Source: Ichthyophis bannanicus (lineage: Eukaryota > Chordata > Amphibia > Gymnophiona > Ichthyophiidae). From it: a stretch of DNA of 64,000 bases. The stretch is from assembly GCA_033557465.1 (NCBI GenBank), contig CM066033.1:1240201523-1240265522 (forward strand), given 5' to 3'. The position numbers and the translations under genes are program-made. Positions 1-10,895 of this stretch are shown here, piece by piece. Below the pieces are notes generated by a model that saw only the letters and a program-made list of their open reading frames with translations, was not told the origin of the DNA and did no database searches. How positions within the stretch are numbered: the first letter of the stretch is position 1; every line of letters begins with the position of its first letter.

Positions 1-859
1 CTCAGTCAGGGAAACCAAAAAGCTAATTATATAATATGGAGGAAATACGTTTACACACCAAGGAACTAAAAGAATGAGGGAGAACCATAGCACACTTTAT
101 AAAACTAAATTATAACTAATTTTTATTTTGTTATAAACTGCATTATGGTTCTTGCTTTTTCTTTTTGAACATATATTTTGCACCCACAGAAACCCTTCCA
201 TCAACAGTGGGTGCAGAGCAGAACTAGAACATTCACCCACAGAACTCAATATCTTAAAAAAAAAATTTGATTCCGGTCATCTCAATAACAAATATTCTCC
301 AGTACCAGGAATATTGAAAGCTAATATAAAACCCTACAAAAGTCACCAACGATCTACAAGGCCAAATCTACCATACCATTACCAGTATAAACTTCCAAAA
401 CTCATACAAAAAAAGCAGCACTATAAATACTGCAGCAGGCCCTAGAACATCTAACACCTATTTGAAAAGATGGACAAGGCAAATTGCTACAGTACAGATC
501 CCTGCGTAAAGATTTCATGATAACAGAACACACAGCCTTGGTCACACACTAGGCACACAGATTCTCGCCAAGTACAGAATAAATGATCACAGCCTAAAGT
601 ACAAATAAAATATTAAGAGAAAAATTAAACTGAAACCCCAAGAAGCCAGACTCTGCATGCAGTGCAACACCAGATAAGAGATGCAATATCCCATACTGTG
701 TAAGCTATAAAAATAGCACAAAGTCCAATCACTAAATTAAAAATAAAATTATTTTTTTCTACCTTTGTTGTCTGACCATTTTATTCTCTGGTCATGCAGG
801 TCCTGATCTGAGGCTTCTGCTTTTGTGTCTTCTCTTAGCACTCTGTCATTTCTTGTCTT

Positions 860-1522
860 TTGTTTTCTTGACTTCCTTCCTTCAGTCTATTTCCAATCCC
901 AATGACCCTCCCCACATGTCAGCTCCCTTCCAGTCCCAGTGCCCTCTCGCTGCCAGCCTCCTCTTATTACACAGCCACTTACCAGTCCCATCCCCAAATG
1001 TCAGCTCCCTTCTATCCTCCTCTTCCCCCCAAGTCAGTTCCCTTCAGCCATCTCCTTCCCCTCCTCTCAGTTCCCTTTCAGCCATCTCTTTCCCCTCTCT
1101 CAGTTCCCTTCAGCCATCTCTTTCCCCTCTCTAAGTTCCCTTCAGCCATCTCCTTCTCCTCTCTCAGTCCCCTTCAGCCATCTCCTTGCCCTCGCTCAGT
1201 GCCCTTCAGCCATCTCCTTCCCCTCTCTGTTCACTTAAGCCATCTTCTTCCCCTCTGTTCCCTTTCAGCCATCTCTTTCCCCTCTCTCAGTGCCCTTTCA
1301 GCCATCTTTTTCCGTCTGTCAGCTCCCTTCCAACCCTCTTTTCCCCATGTTAGCTTTCTTCCCCCCCCCCCGTGCTAGCTTTCTCCCCCTCCCGTGCAGC
1401 TCATATTTCTTCTCCTTCCCCCCCGTGCAGCTCGTATCTCTTCTCCTTTCCCCCCATGCAGCTTGTATCTCTTCTCCTCTCCCCCATCCCCCGTGCAGCT
1501 CATTCCTGTTCCTCTTCTTTTT
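860..1522 (+). repeat. Pyrimidine-rich minisatellite in copy 1
   Basis: Degenerate tandem array with units of roughly 18-22 bp such as CCCTTCAGCCATCTC, grading into C-rich units with GTGCAGCTC. It sits between the shared core and the palindrome, the same relative place as the unrelated arrays in copies 2, 3 and 4. The array reads open in several frames only because it lacks purine-rich stop codons. Confidence 0.8.
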
Positions 1523-1750
1523 GCCTCCCCGTCCCCCGTCGTTCGTTCTGCTCTTCGTTTGAAATGACAGGAATCCGGTGCAGAAGCTCCCGATGGTAAG
1601 GAACCTCTGCTGCTGCTGCGTTCCACTCTAGCATCACTTCCTTTTGGGGGCGGGACACGGCAGCAGCAGAGGTTCCTTACCGCCGCGAGGCTCCGCACTG
1701 GTTTCCTGTCATTTCATAATGCAGAGCAGAATGAACGACGGGGGACGGGC
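1523..1750. repeat. Large palindrome in copy 1
   Basis: Imperfect inverted repeat. The arm starting near 1,523 (GTCCCCCGTCGTTCG, later GGTAAGGAACCTCTGC) is complementary to the arm ending near 1,750 (GCAGAGGTTCCTTACC, later CGACGGGGGAC). Loop around 1,620-1,655. Arms are about 90 bp. Confidence 0.8.
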
Positions 1751-1884
1751 AGAAATTTGTATGCATTTTTTTTTTTAAACTGAAGGCGGAGTGAGGTGGC
1801 TTTTTGGGGGGCATTTCTGCCGCCCCCCTAAGCTTGCCGCCTGAGGCCTCCGCCTCACTTCTCCTAATGATAGAGCTGCCCGTG

Positions 1885-2733
1885 CTAACCCCCTACTTGT
1901 CTGATGTGGCCTGGCAACAGGATCCCCTTATGACTAGGGGAACTTATTCCATCTCTGTGGTGGAATAAGTCCTCCATCTATGTTCATGGCCCAGGACATA
2001 CAGGGCTGACCTCAGAATTGGCCCTGTATGTCCGGGGTCACAGACCACCCATGCCCTGCCCTCTCTCTGCCTCTGGAATGCCCTTTCCCACGCCTGTCTA
2101 AGCCTCCTCGTACATTCACGGGACAGAATGACCCCCATATTCTTTATGTTTTATAAACTATGGAGTCTGTTTACTAAAGTGTGGTAAGTTGTTGCATTTA
2201 CTGCACCTTAAGGGCAAAACATAAAGTGCAGTAAGTACAAAATCTGTGGTAAATGCAGGGGCATTGCCTGCCCCTGCCCTACATTTACCATCAAGACTGA
2301 CACTTACTACATGGCCCTATATTACATTCTTATGCAGATAGCATGGGAGCACCCCTGCTAACTGCCGAGGCCCCAGTGCTGCCCAAAGATAAGATATTTG
2401 AAAAAAAAAATGCTTGTGCACAAGGTTATCCCTAATCCAACCCCCCGCCATGATCTGATCCTTCCCATAAATAGACCCTGATCCAATTATCTGTATAATT
2501 CTCCCCGATCAGCACCCTCTGGACAGTAACCTCGTCACAATCAAGTCCCCACCCAAGATCAAACTCTTCCAAGATGAGCCCTCCTCAAGGATCACCACCA
2601 TAACAGGAACCTCCCCAAGATCATCCCACTACAGAAACCTCTCCCTCCAGAAGAAACCCTCCAATCACCATATCTTGACTTTTTTCCCACTCCTTGAGCC
2701 CCCTAGAGACTCACCCAGAGGTTTCCCTAATAG
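1885..2733. other. Intergenic, partly repeat-derived
   Basis: No gene seen. Contains a perfect 13-bp stem-loop (GGACATACAGGGC at 1,994-2,006 with its complement at 2,031-2,043) that recurs almost unchanged at 28,561-28,598. Also contains a GTTTACTAAAG motif at 2,168 like the termini of the TA-flanked elements at 7,128 and 39,732. Probably a decayed MITE whose other end I cannot place. Confidence 0.4.
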
Positions 2734-2937
2734 TTCAGTACAGTGCTTCTCAGCTCTCTCCTGGAGGCACACCTAACTAATCAGGTTTTCAGGATTACTG
2801 CAATGAATACGCATGAAATAAATCTACATACATTGGAGACCCAGGGTATGCAAATCTATCCCATGCATATTCATTGTGTTAAACTTGAAAACCCAATTGG
2901 CTATGTGTGCTTCCAGGAGAGGGTTAAGAATCACTGG
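2734..2937. mobile_element. hAT-type MITE, about 200 bp, near-palindromic
   Basis: The terminal inverted repeats are diverged but extend about 65 bp: CAGTGCTTCTCAGC at 2,741 against the complement of the right end GGTTAAGAATCACTG (to 2,936), both followed by CTCTCCTGGA and AATGAAT motifs. A possible 8-bp target duplication is CCTAATAG (2,726-2,733) against CCTAATGG (2,938-2,945), 7 of 8 matching. This would require about seven extra bases at the left end. Same general design as the perfect palindrome at 40,268. Confidence 0.55.
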
Positions 2938-2945
2938 CCTAATGG

Positions 2946-3946
2946 AATCGGGTAGGAACAGTCCCCCTCTGCTCCTGCTCCGGTAGCTTCCAGGTTTCAA
3001 AATGGCGATGTTGACCTCTAGCTGTGATCTTGCAGTACCTCCATTAGAGGTCAACCTGCCATATAAAGCATATATGGCAGATTGACCCTTATCAGTAATA
3101 GAGGAGAACAAAAGTAGGGGACTACAACAGAAAGAGAGGCCTCATCTTTATGCTTGTGAAAGGATAGGGGTTGGAGGGAAAATTCTGCATTGTTACATAA
3201 ATTGTTTTGCTTTTAGTGTGAGAGAGCGAGAGAGCTATTCAAATTACTCTTACACTTGGTGCAGGAGATTTGGCACATATGAATCATAATCTTTTCTGCA
3301 GAAAATAAAACACACAAAAGTTCATCCTAAAGTCATTTTATGGGTCTATGACCCAATACAGCCCCTATATTTAGAGAACATCAAAGACCATAGTTTTAGT
3401 TGGGATTAGTGTTAACCCCACATATTCAAAGAATATATATTCATATTTAAAGTGACCAACCATCCCGCCTAAATGTCCTCTATTTTGAAACGGTGTCCCA
3501 CTCCTACACGCCTCCACATTTGTACTAGCGGACTTCTCCACTCCAGCTGAAATGTTTAAAGGGAAACTCTATTTACATGAGACTTTTTCCATCAGAAACA
3601 CAGACACATAAACACATGCATGCACTCTGTTGTACTTCAGTCACACGCACATGCACATGCTTTCATCCCCCCCCCCCCAAAAAAAAAAAAATCAGGTACA
3701 CACATGCACACTAGCACTTTTCAGACAGATTCTGTCTCTGTCTACTGGTGCTCTGCTGCTTCTGCACTCCTCTACTTCTCTGCCCCCAGTTCATGTTTTT
3801 GCTACCAGCCTGCAAAAGCCTTCTTACGCTTTACCCCATTTCTCTTACATTTCTACCCTTTCTTAGCAACCCCACTCATCCCTACCAAGAAACCCACTTA
3901 TTCCACTGACTTTCTCCCAGACCCAGTGCTGAAAATCAGCCTACCC
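2946..3946. other. Intergenic, no feature recognised
   Basis: About 1 kb with no supported gene. Includes short C- and A-runs at 3,668-3,691. The long open frame crossing 3,620-4,246 runs into hAT copy 2 and the CA microsatellite and is not credible as a gene. Confidence 0.5.
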
Positions 3947-4152
3947 TTCCAGTATAGGGTTGCCAACCTTTTGAAAGAGAAAAACCCGCCACCTATGGCT
4001 AGTCACGGTCCGCCCCTGCCCCGCCCCCACCCCTACTCCACCTCCTGTCCCCAAAAAAATTGCAGAGAGGGCAATGTGCAAACTGAACAAGCAAGACTTC
4101 TACAAATTCTTAAGCAGAAATTCTATACTGACAGAAAACGCAGCTTGGTTGT

Positions 4153-4175
4153 ACACACACACACACACACACACA
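4153..4175. repeat. (AC)n microsatellite
   Basis: About 12 uninterrupted AC dinucleotides inside hAT copy 2; it replaces the matching interval in copy 1. Confidence 0.95.
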
Positions 4176-4529
4176 ATACAGACAGGTCTTCATCAATAAA
4201 TGAGCACAAAACAAAAAGAGAAATATATAGACAAAAATTAAACTGAAACCCCAAGAAGACAGACTCTGCATGCAGTGCAATATCAGATAAATAAGAGATG
4301 CAGTTCCCCATACTGTGTAAAATATAAAGGTAATACAAGGTCCAATCATTCAACTGAAAATAAAATTATTTTTTCTACCTTTGTTGTCTGACCATTTTAT
4401 TCTCTGATCATGCTGGTTCTGATCTGAGGCTTCCATTTTCCCGTCTTCTCTTAGCTCGTTTTCTATGGTCTATAATCCATCTGCCATTTCTTGTCTCTTC
4501 TTTTCTTTTCTTCCCTTCCTTCCATCAAT

Positions 4530-5190
4530 CTATTTCCAGTCCCAGTGCCCCCTCCCCATTACCCAGTCACTTACCAGTACCATTCCCAGGTGTCAGCTCC
4601 CTTTGAACCCCCTCCTTACCTCCTCTGTCAGCCCCTTTCCAGCACCTCCTCCCCCCCTTTCAGCTCTCTTCCAGCCACCTCCTTCACCCTGTCAGTTCCT
4701 TCCTGCCACCTCCTTCCCCCCTCTTTCAGCTCTCTTCCAGCCCTCACCTTCCACCTGTCAGTTCCTTCTGCCACCTCCTTCCCCTTGCAGCTGCTGCTGC
4801 TGCTGCTTCACCCCCCCTTAGTGCTGTTTCACCCCTTAATGCTGCTTCCCCCCTTAGTGCTGCTTCCCTTGTGCTGCTTCACCCCCCCCCCCCTTAGTGC
4901 TGCTTCACCCCCTCCCTTAGTGCTGCTTCACCCCTTAGTGTTGCTTCACCTCCCCCCTTTAGTGTTGCTTCACCACCCCCCTTAGTGCTGCTTCACCCTT
5001 TAGTGTTGCTTCACCCCCTTAGTGTTGCTTCACCACCCCCCCTTATTGCTGCTTTAAGCCCCCTAGTGCTGCTTCAACCCCCCCTCATAGTGCTGCTTCA
5101 ACCCCCCCTTTGTTCTGCTTCAACCCCCCTCCTAGTACTGCTTCAACCCCCTCCCTCCTAGTGCTGCTTCAATCCCCCCCCCCCATGCAG
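4530..5190 (+). repeat. Minisatellite in copy 2
   Basis: The first part carries units like TTCAGCTCTCTTCCAGCCACC, and the second part expands AGTGCTGCTTCACCCCC-type units (about 18 bp). Strand asymmetry is extreme: almost no G outside GTGCTG. Position between core and palindrome matches the other copies. Confidence 0.85.
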
Positions 5191-5192
5191 CA

Positions 5193-5400
5193 ACTGCTTC
5201 TGCTTTTCACAGAGCAGCGGCTGCAATAAACTTAATTTGAAAAGAAAAGACAACCTGTGAGGACCCCAGCCCTCCGGTCATCCTTCTGCAGCCCCAGAGG
5301 AAGTGATGTCAGAGGGGGAGGGCTTCTCACAGGTTTCTTCCTTTTGAAATTAACTTTATTGCAATTTGCAGCCGCTGCTCTGTGAAAAGCAGAAGCAGCG
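5193..5400. repeat. Large palindrome in copy 2
   Basis: The arm starting CTGCTTCTGCTTTTCAC (5,194) pairs with the arm ending GAAAAGCAGAAGCAG (5,399). Arms are about 75-90 bp with a GC-rich centre around 5,270-5,325. Confidence 0.82.
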
Positions 5401-5592
5401 CCTACACAGAGGATCAATTGTGTTCGCGTTCGCGCCGCGGGAGTCGGGAGAAAAGCTGTTTTTTTGCTCTGGCCTCTCCCGATCTTGCGACTAGAGCAAA
5501 AAAAAATGGTTTTTCAAGGGCCAGTTTTATATCTGTGCCGGCAGCCGGCCTGGCCATTGAAAAATCGGCCGGTTGGTAACCCTATTCCAGTA

Positions 5593-7125
5593 ACTAGTGC
5601 AGCCTTTCCATTGACTGGAACCTACCACCTACTCTGCACAGTGAGGGGGAGCACTGGCAAGCCCTAGAGCTAAACTCTAAAATATACCCAGACAATTTAG
5701 ACATCATTCTAAGACAACTACTTTACAAAGTTGTAGAATCCTAAAATAATTTAGATGGTTGGCAATCCTAAACTCCTGAATCACCAGCAGTCAGCACATC
5801 TGACAAATCTGGCTCTGCTTCCTCTCCAGGGTCCAGGCAACCATTAATCAGACAAAGCCAGCCAATAGGCTGCAGCAGACACAGCCAGCCAATAGGGAGC
5901 AAGGGGAGGTGGAAGCAGTAGCTAGGATACAGAATTTTTTAAAATGTTTTCCAGGTTCCAATGCTAGCCTCCAACTGAAAGGTGCTTTTCAATCATGAAC
6001 AAAGTGTAGTGTACAGAAAAAAAAAAAAACAACTGCACGTAGATACTCAAATGTCTAATGACTGTAAAGTACAATTTTGAGTTGAGTTGCTCAGAATATT
6101 TTAATTATCTTAGTGGATATGTTGCTGTTTTGAAGAAAGTTCATTCTGTGGAGAAATACAACAAGTAGGCCTGATTGGCACATTTGTAAGTAAATCTAGA
6201 AACCTAGCCTATTGATTAAAATTTTGGGTTAAAATTAAAAATGTAATTATAAACATATTTTTTATTTTCCTTAACTTTGAACCCCCCGGCTTGATTGAAT
6301 TTGGACTTAGAAAAGATGGTCAAGTTATCATATTCAAAGCAAAACAGTGGAAATATGTCTAACATTCTACATGTATTTTTCTTGTGAGTTAATTTTAAAT
6401 AAAAAGCAGAACAACCTAAAACATGTACATAGCCAGGCCATCTGACTTATTCAACTAAATGATTTGAAGATCATTACATTTTGATGTAGCATGTAGATTA
6501 GTGAATGCTGGGTTGATTAAAATTCACAAAGGAGCCCTTGGTTTTTAAAAAATGAAGTGCACAGACGTAGTCTAGACAAGTCAAAACCACCACAAATAGC
6601 TTGGGAAATTTCAGTTTAGTGTGCCGCAAGGAAATGCAGTCCTGAAATTCAAAAACAGTGAGAGCATTGTAAAATTGCCCAGAAAATCACCAAAAGTAGA
6701 TAAACACATGTGGTATGCCTAAGTGTTGTTTATTCCAGTTACAGGAAGCTTGAAGCTTCTGCAAGATGAAATTTTGCTATAACTTATAAATGCATTAATT
6801 CCTTTCCTGAAAGCAAAAAAAGAATGCTACTGATTTTATTTTCTGATTATTATTCCTACATTAATTTCTAGAATTATAAAATGTTACTTTAACACAAAAA
6901 ATAAAAACTTGTATATTGTGCTTTTGGTAGCAAACACAAAAAATAACTGAATTAGCACAGGTTCCAAACTTGTGACTAGTAGATCCAATTATCAAGGTCT
7001 CAAAAGAGGTAGGAGTGAGGCCTTCATTATTGATGCTTTTGATTGCCACAAAAAAGGAAGAAACTGTGGCTTATATTTAAAGCAAGCTGTGTGTTTACTG
7101 GAGGGTAGTGAATGCATAACTCACT
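5593..7125. other. Intergenic, unassigned, AT-rich
   Basis: 1.5 kb with no coding region, RNA gene or repeat family that I recognise. Base use is AT-rich and even, unlike the flanking hAT elements. Could be old unique sequence or ancient repeat. Confidence 0.4.
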
Positions 7126-7127
7126 TA

Positions 7128-7630
7128 GTGGGGTAGTTACTAAAGTGCATTATGGGAATAGCACATATTATTTGTTCCTTGACATAGATTAAAAGGTAAT
7201 AATATGTGTTATTTTATTGTAACACACATTAAATTGCCCCAATGTGTGCTGCCTAATAATGAGATAAAAGAAGGTTTGGCCAGATATCCCCTGCCCAAGC
7301 ATAGAGTCAAGGTCCACCTTTAAGAGACCTGTCTCCCAATACAGACCAGCCCCTCCCCAAGCCCCACTGCAACCCCCATCCTAGAAGACACTGAATTATA
7401 ACCTACCAACCCCTTGAAGGCCATCTAGGCTTATCTTTAACATTCACTGCTGATCTAGTAGGTTCCAGACATGAATGATCCTCGCTTACTTCTGAACACC
7501 AGATTCAAAATGACACCAGATTCAAAATGGCACTTGCAACCCATAGAAGTAGTCTTACCAGCCCCTTTAAGAAGGCTCCCCAGAACAACAGGCCACGTAT
7601 TAGTACCGCAGTTTAGTAACTCACCCCCTT
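7128..7630. mobile_element. TA-flanked MITE (GTTACTAAA-type ends)
   Basis: The left end GTGGGGTAGTTACTAAAGTGC and the right end, read on the minus strand (GGGGGTGAGTTACTAAACTGC), are inverted repeats. Both outer ends abut TA (7,126-7,127 and 7,631-7,632). Non-coding. The motif resembles the ends at 39,732 and 43,422. A mariner- or Harbinger-like superfamily is possible; the short duplication cannot separate them. Confidence 0.5.
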
Positions 7631-8639
7631 TATTTTTCAATTTTCAGTGCATATACACAGGGGCGGCCCAAGGGGGGTGCGGGGCCATGTGCGGAGACTC
7701 GGTGCGGGGCCTCATTTGCATAAGGGGCCTCATTTGCATAAATATTTGCATAATGTTACCATAGACTAACTTTTAGTAAACATACCTCTTAATGAGTGTA
7801 TGGATAAAGAAAGACTAAAAGATTTCTACATTACTATAATCCAGTGCCAACTGCCAGACACATTAGGAACTACTACAAACACTGCCCATTTAGAACCCAT
7901 AGCAAACCCACAGTATCCTAACAGCACTACCAGGACTCACAAAGCACCATACTCTACCAATCAAAAGGCAACACTGCAAATATTAAACCAATACATTTCA
8001 GAGAACAAGAATACATGACCTACTGGGGAAAGAGAACAAGTGGCAATGTCAAATAGGAATTATATAAACAGAATACCTCAGCTCAGTTACACATGCAGAA
8101 CATAGACCATCACCAAACAAGTAATCACAATTTAGAAACAGGAAGACAATAATTAAACTGGGAATCCCAAAAGCCAAACTTGGAATGTACAACACTGTAG
8201 AAATAAAACTATACATTAATTTGCTCTTGTACTAAACAAAGCGCAGACGTTAATGATGCACATTTACCAGAGCTGACATATTCCAATTAATAAATTCAGA
8301 ATAAAGAGATATTTTTCTACCTTTTGTGCATTTTTTTTCAGCTGCAATTGCTCCAGCCACTTTCATCTGGTTTCTTCGTGTCTTCTGCTAACTCTCCATC
8401 GTCTGCTGTCCATTTGTCCTTTCTTCTCTCTTCTAGTTTTTTTTCCATTCTCTCTCTACATCTGCTTTAACATACTAATCTTTCTCCTTTTGCTCTATCC
8501 TCATTCCTATTTCATCCACTCAAATTTTACCCCTCCATCCTCAATCCCCACTTACTCTCCCAATACCCGGCCAATTGTAGATTTTTTATCCCTCCCACAC
8601 AAAATATTTTTTCCTTCTCCATTTTACTCTTTCAGCCCC

Positions 8640-9685
8640 ATCCCATTCTAATCCTCCCCCAACATCAGCTCCCTTCTAGTTCCAGCCTCACCCAGCATCC
8701 ATTCCCTTCTAGTCCCTGCATCAGCCCATTTCCAGTCCTAGCCACCCATCAGCCCATTTCCAGTCCTAGCAACCCCCAACCCAAGACCAGTCCTAGCCCC
8801 CATCAACCCACTTCCAGTCCTAACCCCCTATCACCCCATTTTCAGTTTAAGCCCCCCTATAACCCATTACCAGTCCTAACCCCCCATCAGCCCACTTCCA
8901 GTCCTAACCCCATCAACCCATTTCCAGTCAGCCCCCCAAAGCCCATTGCCAGTCCTAACCCCCCCCCCCCCATCAGCCCACAGCCCATTACCAGTCCTAA
9001 CCCCCTCAGCCCACCTCAAGTCTTAACCCCTCCCCATCAGTCCATTTCCTGTCCTAGCCCCCCCATAGCCCATTATCAGTCCTAACCCCCCATCAGCCCA
9101 CAGCCCATTACCAGTCCTCACCCCATCAGCCCACCTCCAGTCTTAAGCCCCCAGCCCATTTCCAGTCCTAGCCCCCCATAACCCATTACCAGACAACCCC
9201 CATCAGCCCACAGCCAATTACCAGTCTAACCCCCCCCCCCCCATAGCTCATTACCAGTTCTAACCCCCCCCAACAGCTCACAGCCCATTACCAGTCCTAA
9301 CCCCATCATCCCACCTCCAGTCTTAACCCCCCCAGCCCATTTCCAGTCCTAGCCCCCCCATAGCCTATTACCAGACAGCCCCCATCAGCCCACAGCCCAT
9401 TACCAGTCTTAACCCCTCCATAGCCCATTACCAGTCCTAACCCCATCATCCCACCTCCAGTCTTAACCCCCCCAGCCCATTTCCAGTCCTAGCCCCCCTA
9501 TAGCCCATTACCAGAAAGCCCCCATCAGCCCACAGCTCATTACCAGTCTTAACCCCCCCATAGCCCATTACCAGTTCTAACCCCCCCCAACAGCCCACAA
9601 CCCATTACCAGTCCTAACCCCATCAGCCCACCTCCAGTCTTAGCCCCCCCATAGCCCATTACCAGTCCTATCCCCCCCCCATCGG
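8640..9685 (+). repeat. Minisatellite in copy 3
   Basis: About 1 kb of degenerate units such as CCCATTACCAGTCCTAACCCC with variable C-runs and AGCCCAC spacers, roughly 24-30 bp each. Copy 4 carries the related unit on the opposite strand (GGGACTGGTAATGGGCTGA), so this array type predates their separation. Confidence 0.9.
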
Positions 9686-9687
9686 CT

Positions 9688-10110
9688 CAAGTAAAATTAA
9701 ATAAAAAAAAAATGCTGGCTGCTACCGCTGCCGCGGCAGCGGCAGAATGGAATGTCCCGCGGGGCCCCCTCTGCCCGGCTGAATCCCTCCCTCCCTCCCT
9801 CCTTGATGGCTGAGCCTCTCCGTGCCGGCTTTGAGAGTCGCGAAGGGAGAGTGTCTCCCTCGCGTCTCTGTTAAGCCCGCAGGGGCTGATGGGAAATTTC
9901 CCATCTGCCCCTGCAGGCTTAACAGAGACATGAGGGAGACACTCTCCCTTCACGACTCTCAAAGCCGGCACGGAGAGGCTCAGCCGGCACGGAGGGAGGG
10001 AGGGATTCAGCTGGGCAGAGGGGGCCCTGCGGGACAGTCCATTCTGCTGCTGCCGCGGCGGCAGCAGCAGCACTAGCAGCCAGCGTTTTTTTTTTAAATT
10101 TAATTTTGAA
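9688..10110. repeat. 420-bp palindrome in copy 3
   Basis: Nearly perfect inverted repeat with almost no loop, centred on GGGAAATTTCCC at 9,891-9,902. Arms of about 200 bp run from the AAATTAAATAAAAA tract through GCTGGCTGC and GCCGGC blocks to their complements. The matching frames on both strands (9,687-10,181 and 9,822-10,076) are palindrome artefacts, not genes. Confidence 0.92.
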
Positions 10111-10206
10111 AAAAGCAGAATGTTCTTTGCGCGGGGCCCCCTGAAATGCGGGGCCCTGTGCAAAAAAACATTCTTGCTCAATGGACGGGCCGGCCCTGCA
10201 TATACA

Positions 10207-10794
10207 TATGAATTGACATTTTAGAAAGAGCATCCAAGTACAATCTGGGATGTCCAGGGCAGAATGGGAAGTAAAATGCCTGGGACATCTATGTTTTGCC
10301 CTGATTTTAGGAACATATACGCCCCTGGTATGGAATCCCATTCCAGCATCAATATAGATGACCCTGCTATGAAAGCTTCTTCATACCTTACTGATGTTTG
10401 CCAGACAAAAAGAACACTTTTCTGATGCCTATTTGTGCCTGGAACAGATATAAACTTTGACACAGCTTGGGACATCCAGGAAATTTCTGAAATTGGGCAA
10501 GGACGCCCTAGTTCTTGGGAACACCCCGGCCACGCCTATACCACACCCCAGTTCTGACATGGACATCCTTATGCCGCAGATGTTCACACAGCCACAGGTT
10601 TGGCTTCTAAAATGACTTTGGAGATGTCTCTATGCCTGTTTTCAGATGTCCACAGTATGACTAGGGCTTCAAAAATAACCCCCATAAAATCAGGCCCTTT
10701 AACCTGCAAAATGGCCAAATCTCATGCATATAAAACAGGTGTGGGGTAAAGTCAGAGCTGGTGATATTCAACTGTTATACAGGGGAGTTATTAA
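10207..10794. other. Intergenic between hAT copy 3 and CR1
   Basis: No gene recognised. Several GGATGTCC / GGACATCC motifs hint at an old repeat, but no termini could be placed. Confidence 0.4.
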
Positions 10795-10895
10795 CATAAT
10801 GGCAGAAAAAGACCACATGGCCTATCTAGTCTGCCCTTCCATATCAACTACTACAATAGTCCCCTTTTTTCATTTTGAGATACTCTGTGTTTCCC

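Larger units (their letters stand above)
1..1884 (+). mobile_element. hAT-type shared-core element, copy 1 (left end outside window)
   Basis: Non-coding element that shares its internal core with copies 2, 3 and 4 (about 610-850 here matches 4,229-4,457). Order along the plus strand: AT-rich segment, core, pyrimidine-rich minisatellite (860-1,520), palindrome (1,523-1,750), then a right terminus ending TAGAGCTGCCCGTG at 1,884. That terminus resembles the end of hAT transposons of the CAGGGGCGGCTCTA type. The left terminus and target duplication lie outside the window, so the superfamily call rests on the right end and on its better-bounded relatives. No open frame here looks like protein; the long frames in the minisatellite are by-products of a low-complexity sequence. 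Confidence 0.6.
3955..5584 (+). mobile_element. hAT-type shared-core element, copy 2
   Basis: Clearly bounded. The left end TAGGGTTGCCAACC and right end GGTTGGTAACCCTA are inverted repeats, flanked by the exact 8-bp target duplication TTCCAGTA (3,947-3,954 and 5,585-5,592). An 8-bp duplication with these ends is diagnostic for hAT. Interior: AT-rich segment with a CA microsatellite, shared core (about 4,229-4,457), minisatellite (4,530-5,190), palindrome (5,193-5,400), then a GC-rich segment. Its termini differ from those of copies 1, 3 and 4. No transposase. Confidence 0.88.
7658..10198 (+). mobile_element. hAT-type shared-core element, copy 3
   Basis: The left end CAGGGGCGGCCCA and right end GACGGGCCGGCCCTG form the inverted repeat, flanked by an exact 8-bp duplication CATATACA (7,650-7,657 and 10,199-10,206). 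Interior: AT-rich segment; a diverged shared core around 8,127-8,460 with recognisable blocks AATTAAACTG, TTTTTCTACCTTT and CGTGTCTTCT; a 1-kb minisatellite; and a 420-bp palindrome. No transposase frame. Largest of the four members. Confidence 0.87.

Noticed and set aside
902..1378. Long Pro/Ser/Leu-rich open frames
   Set aside because: They lie in a pyrimidine-rich minisatellite open in all three frames; no start context, conservation or domain.
4140..4180. Functional signal in the CA repeat
   Set aside because: Ordinary microsatellite growth inside a transposon.
8640..9685. CRISPR-like array
   Set aside because: Units are contiguous, degenerate and without spacers; eukaryotic minisatellite.
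9687..10181. Overlapping frames on both strands
   Set aside because: Mirror images produced by the 420-bp palindrome, not genes.
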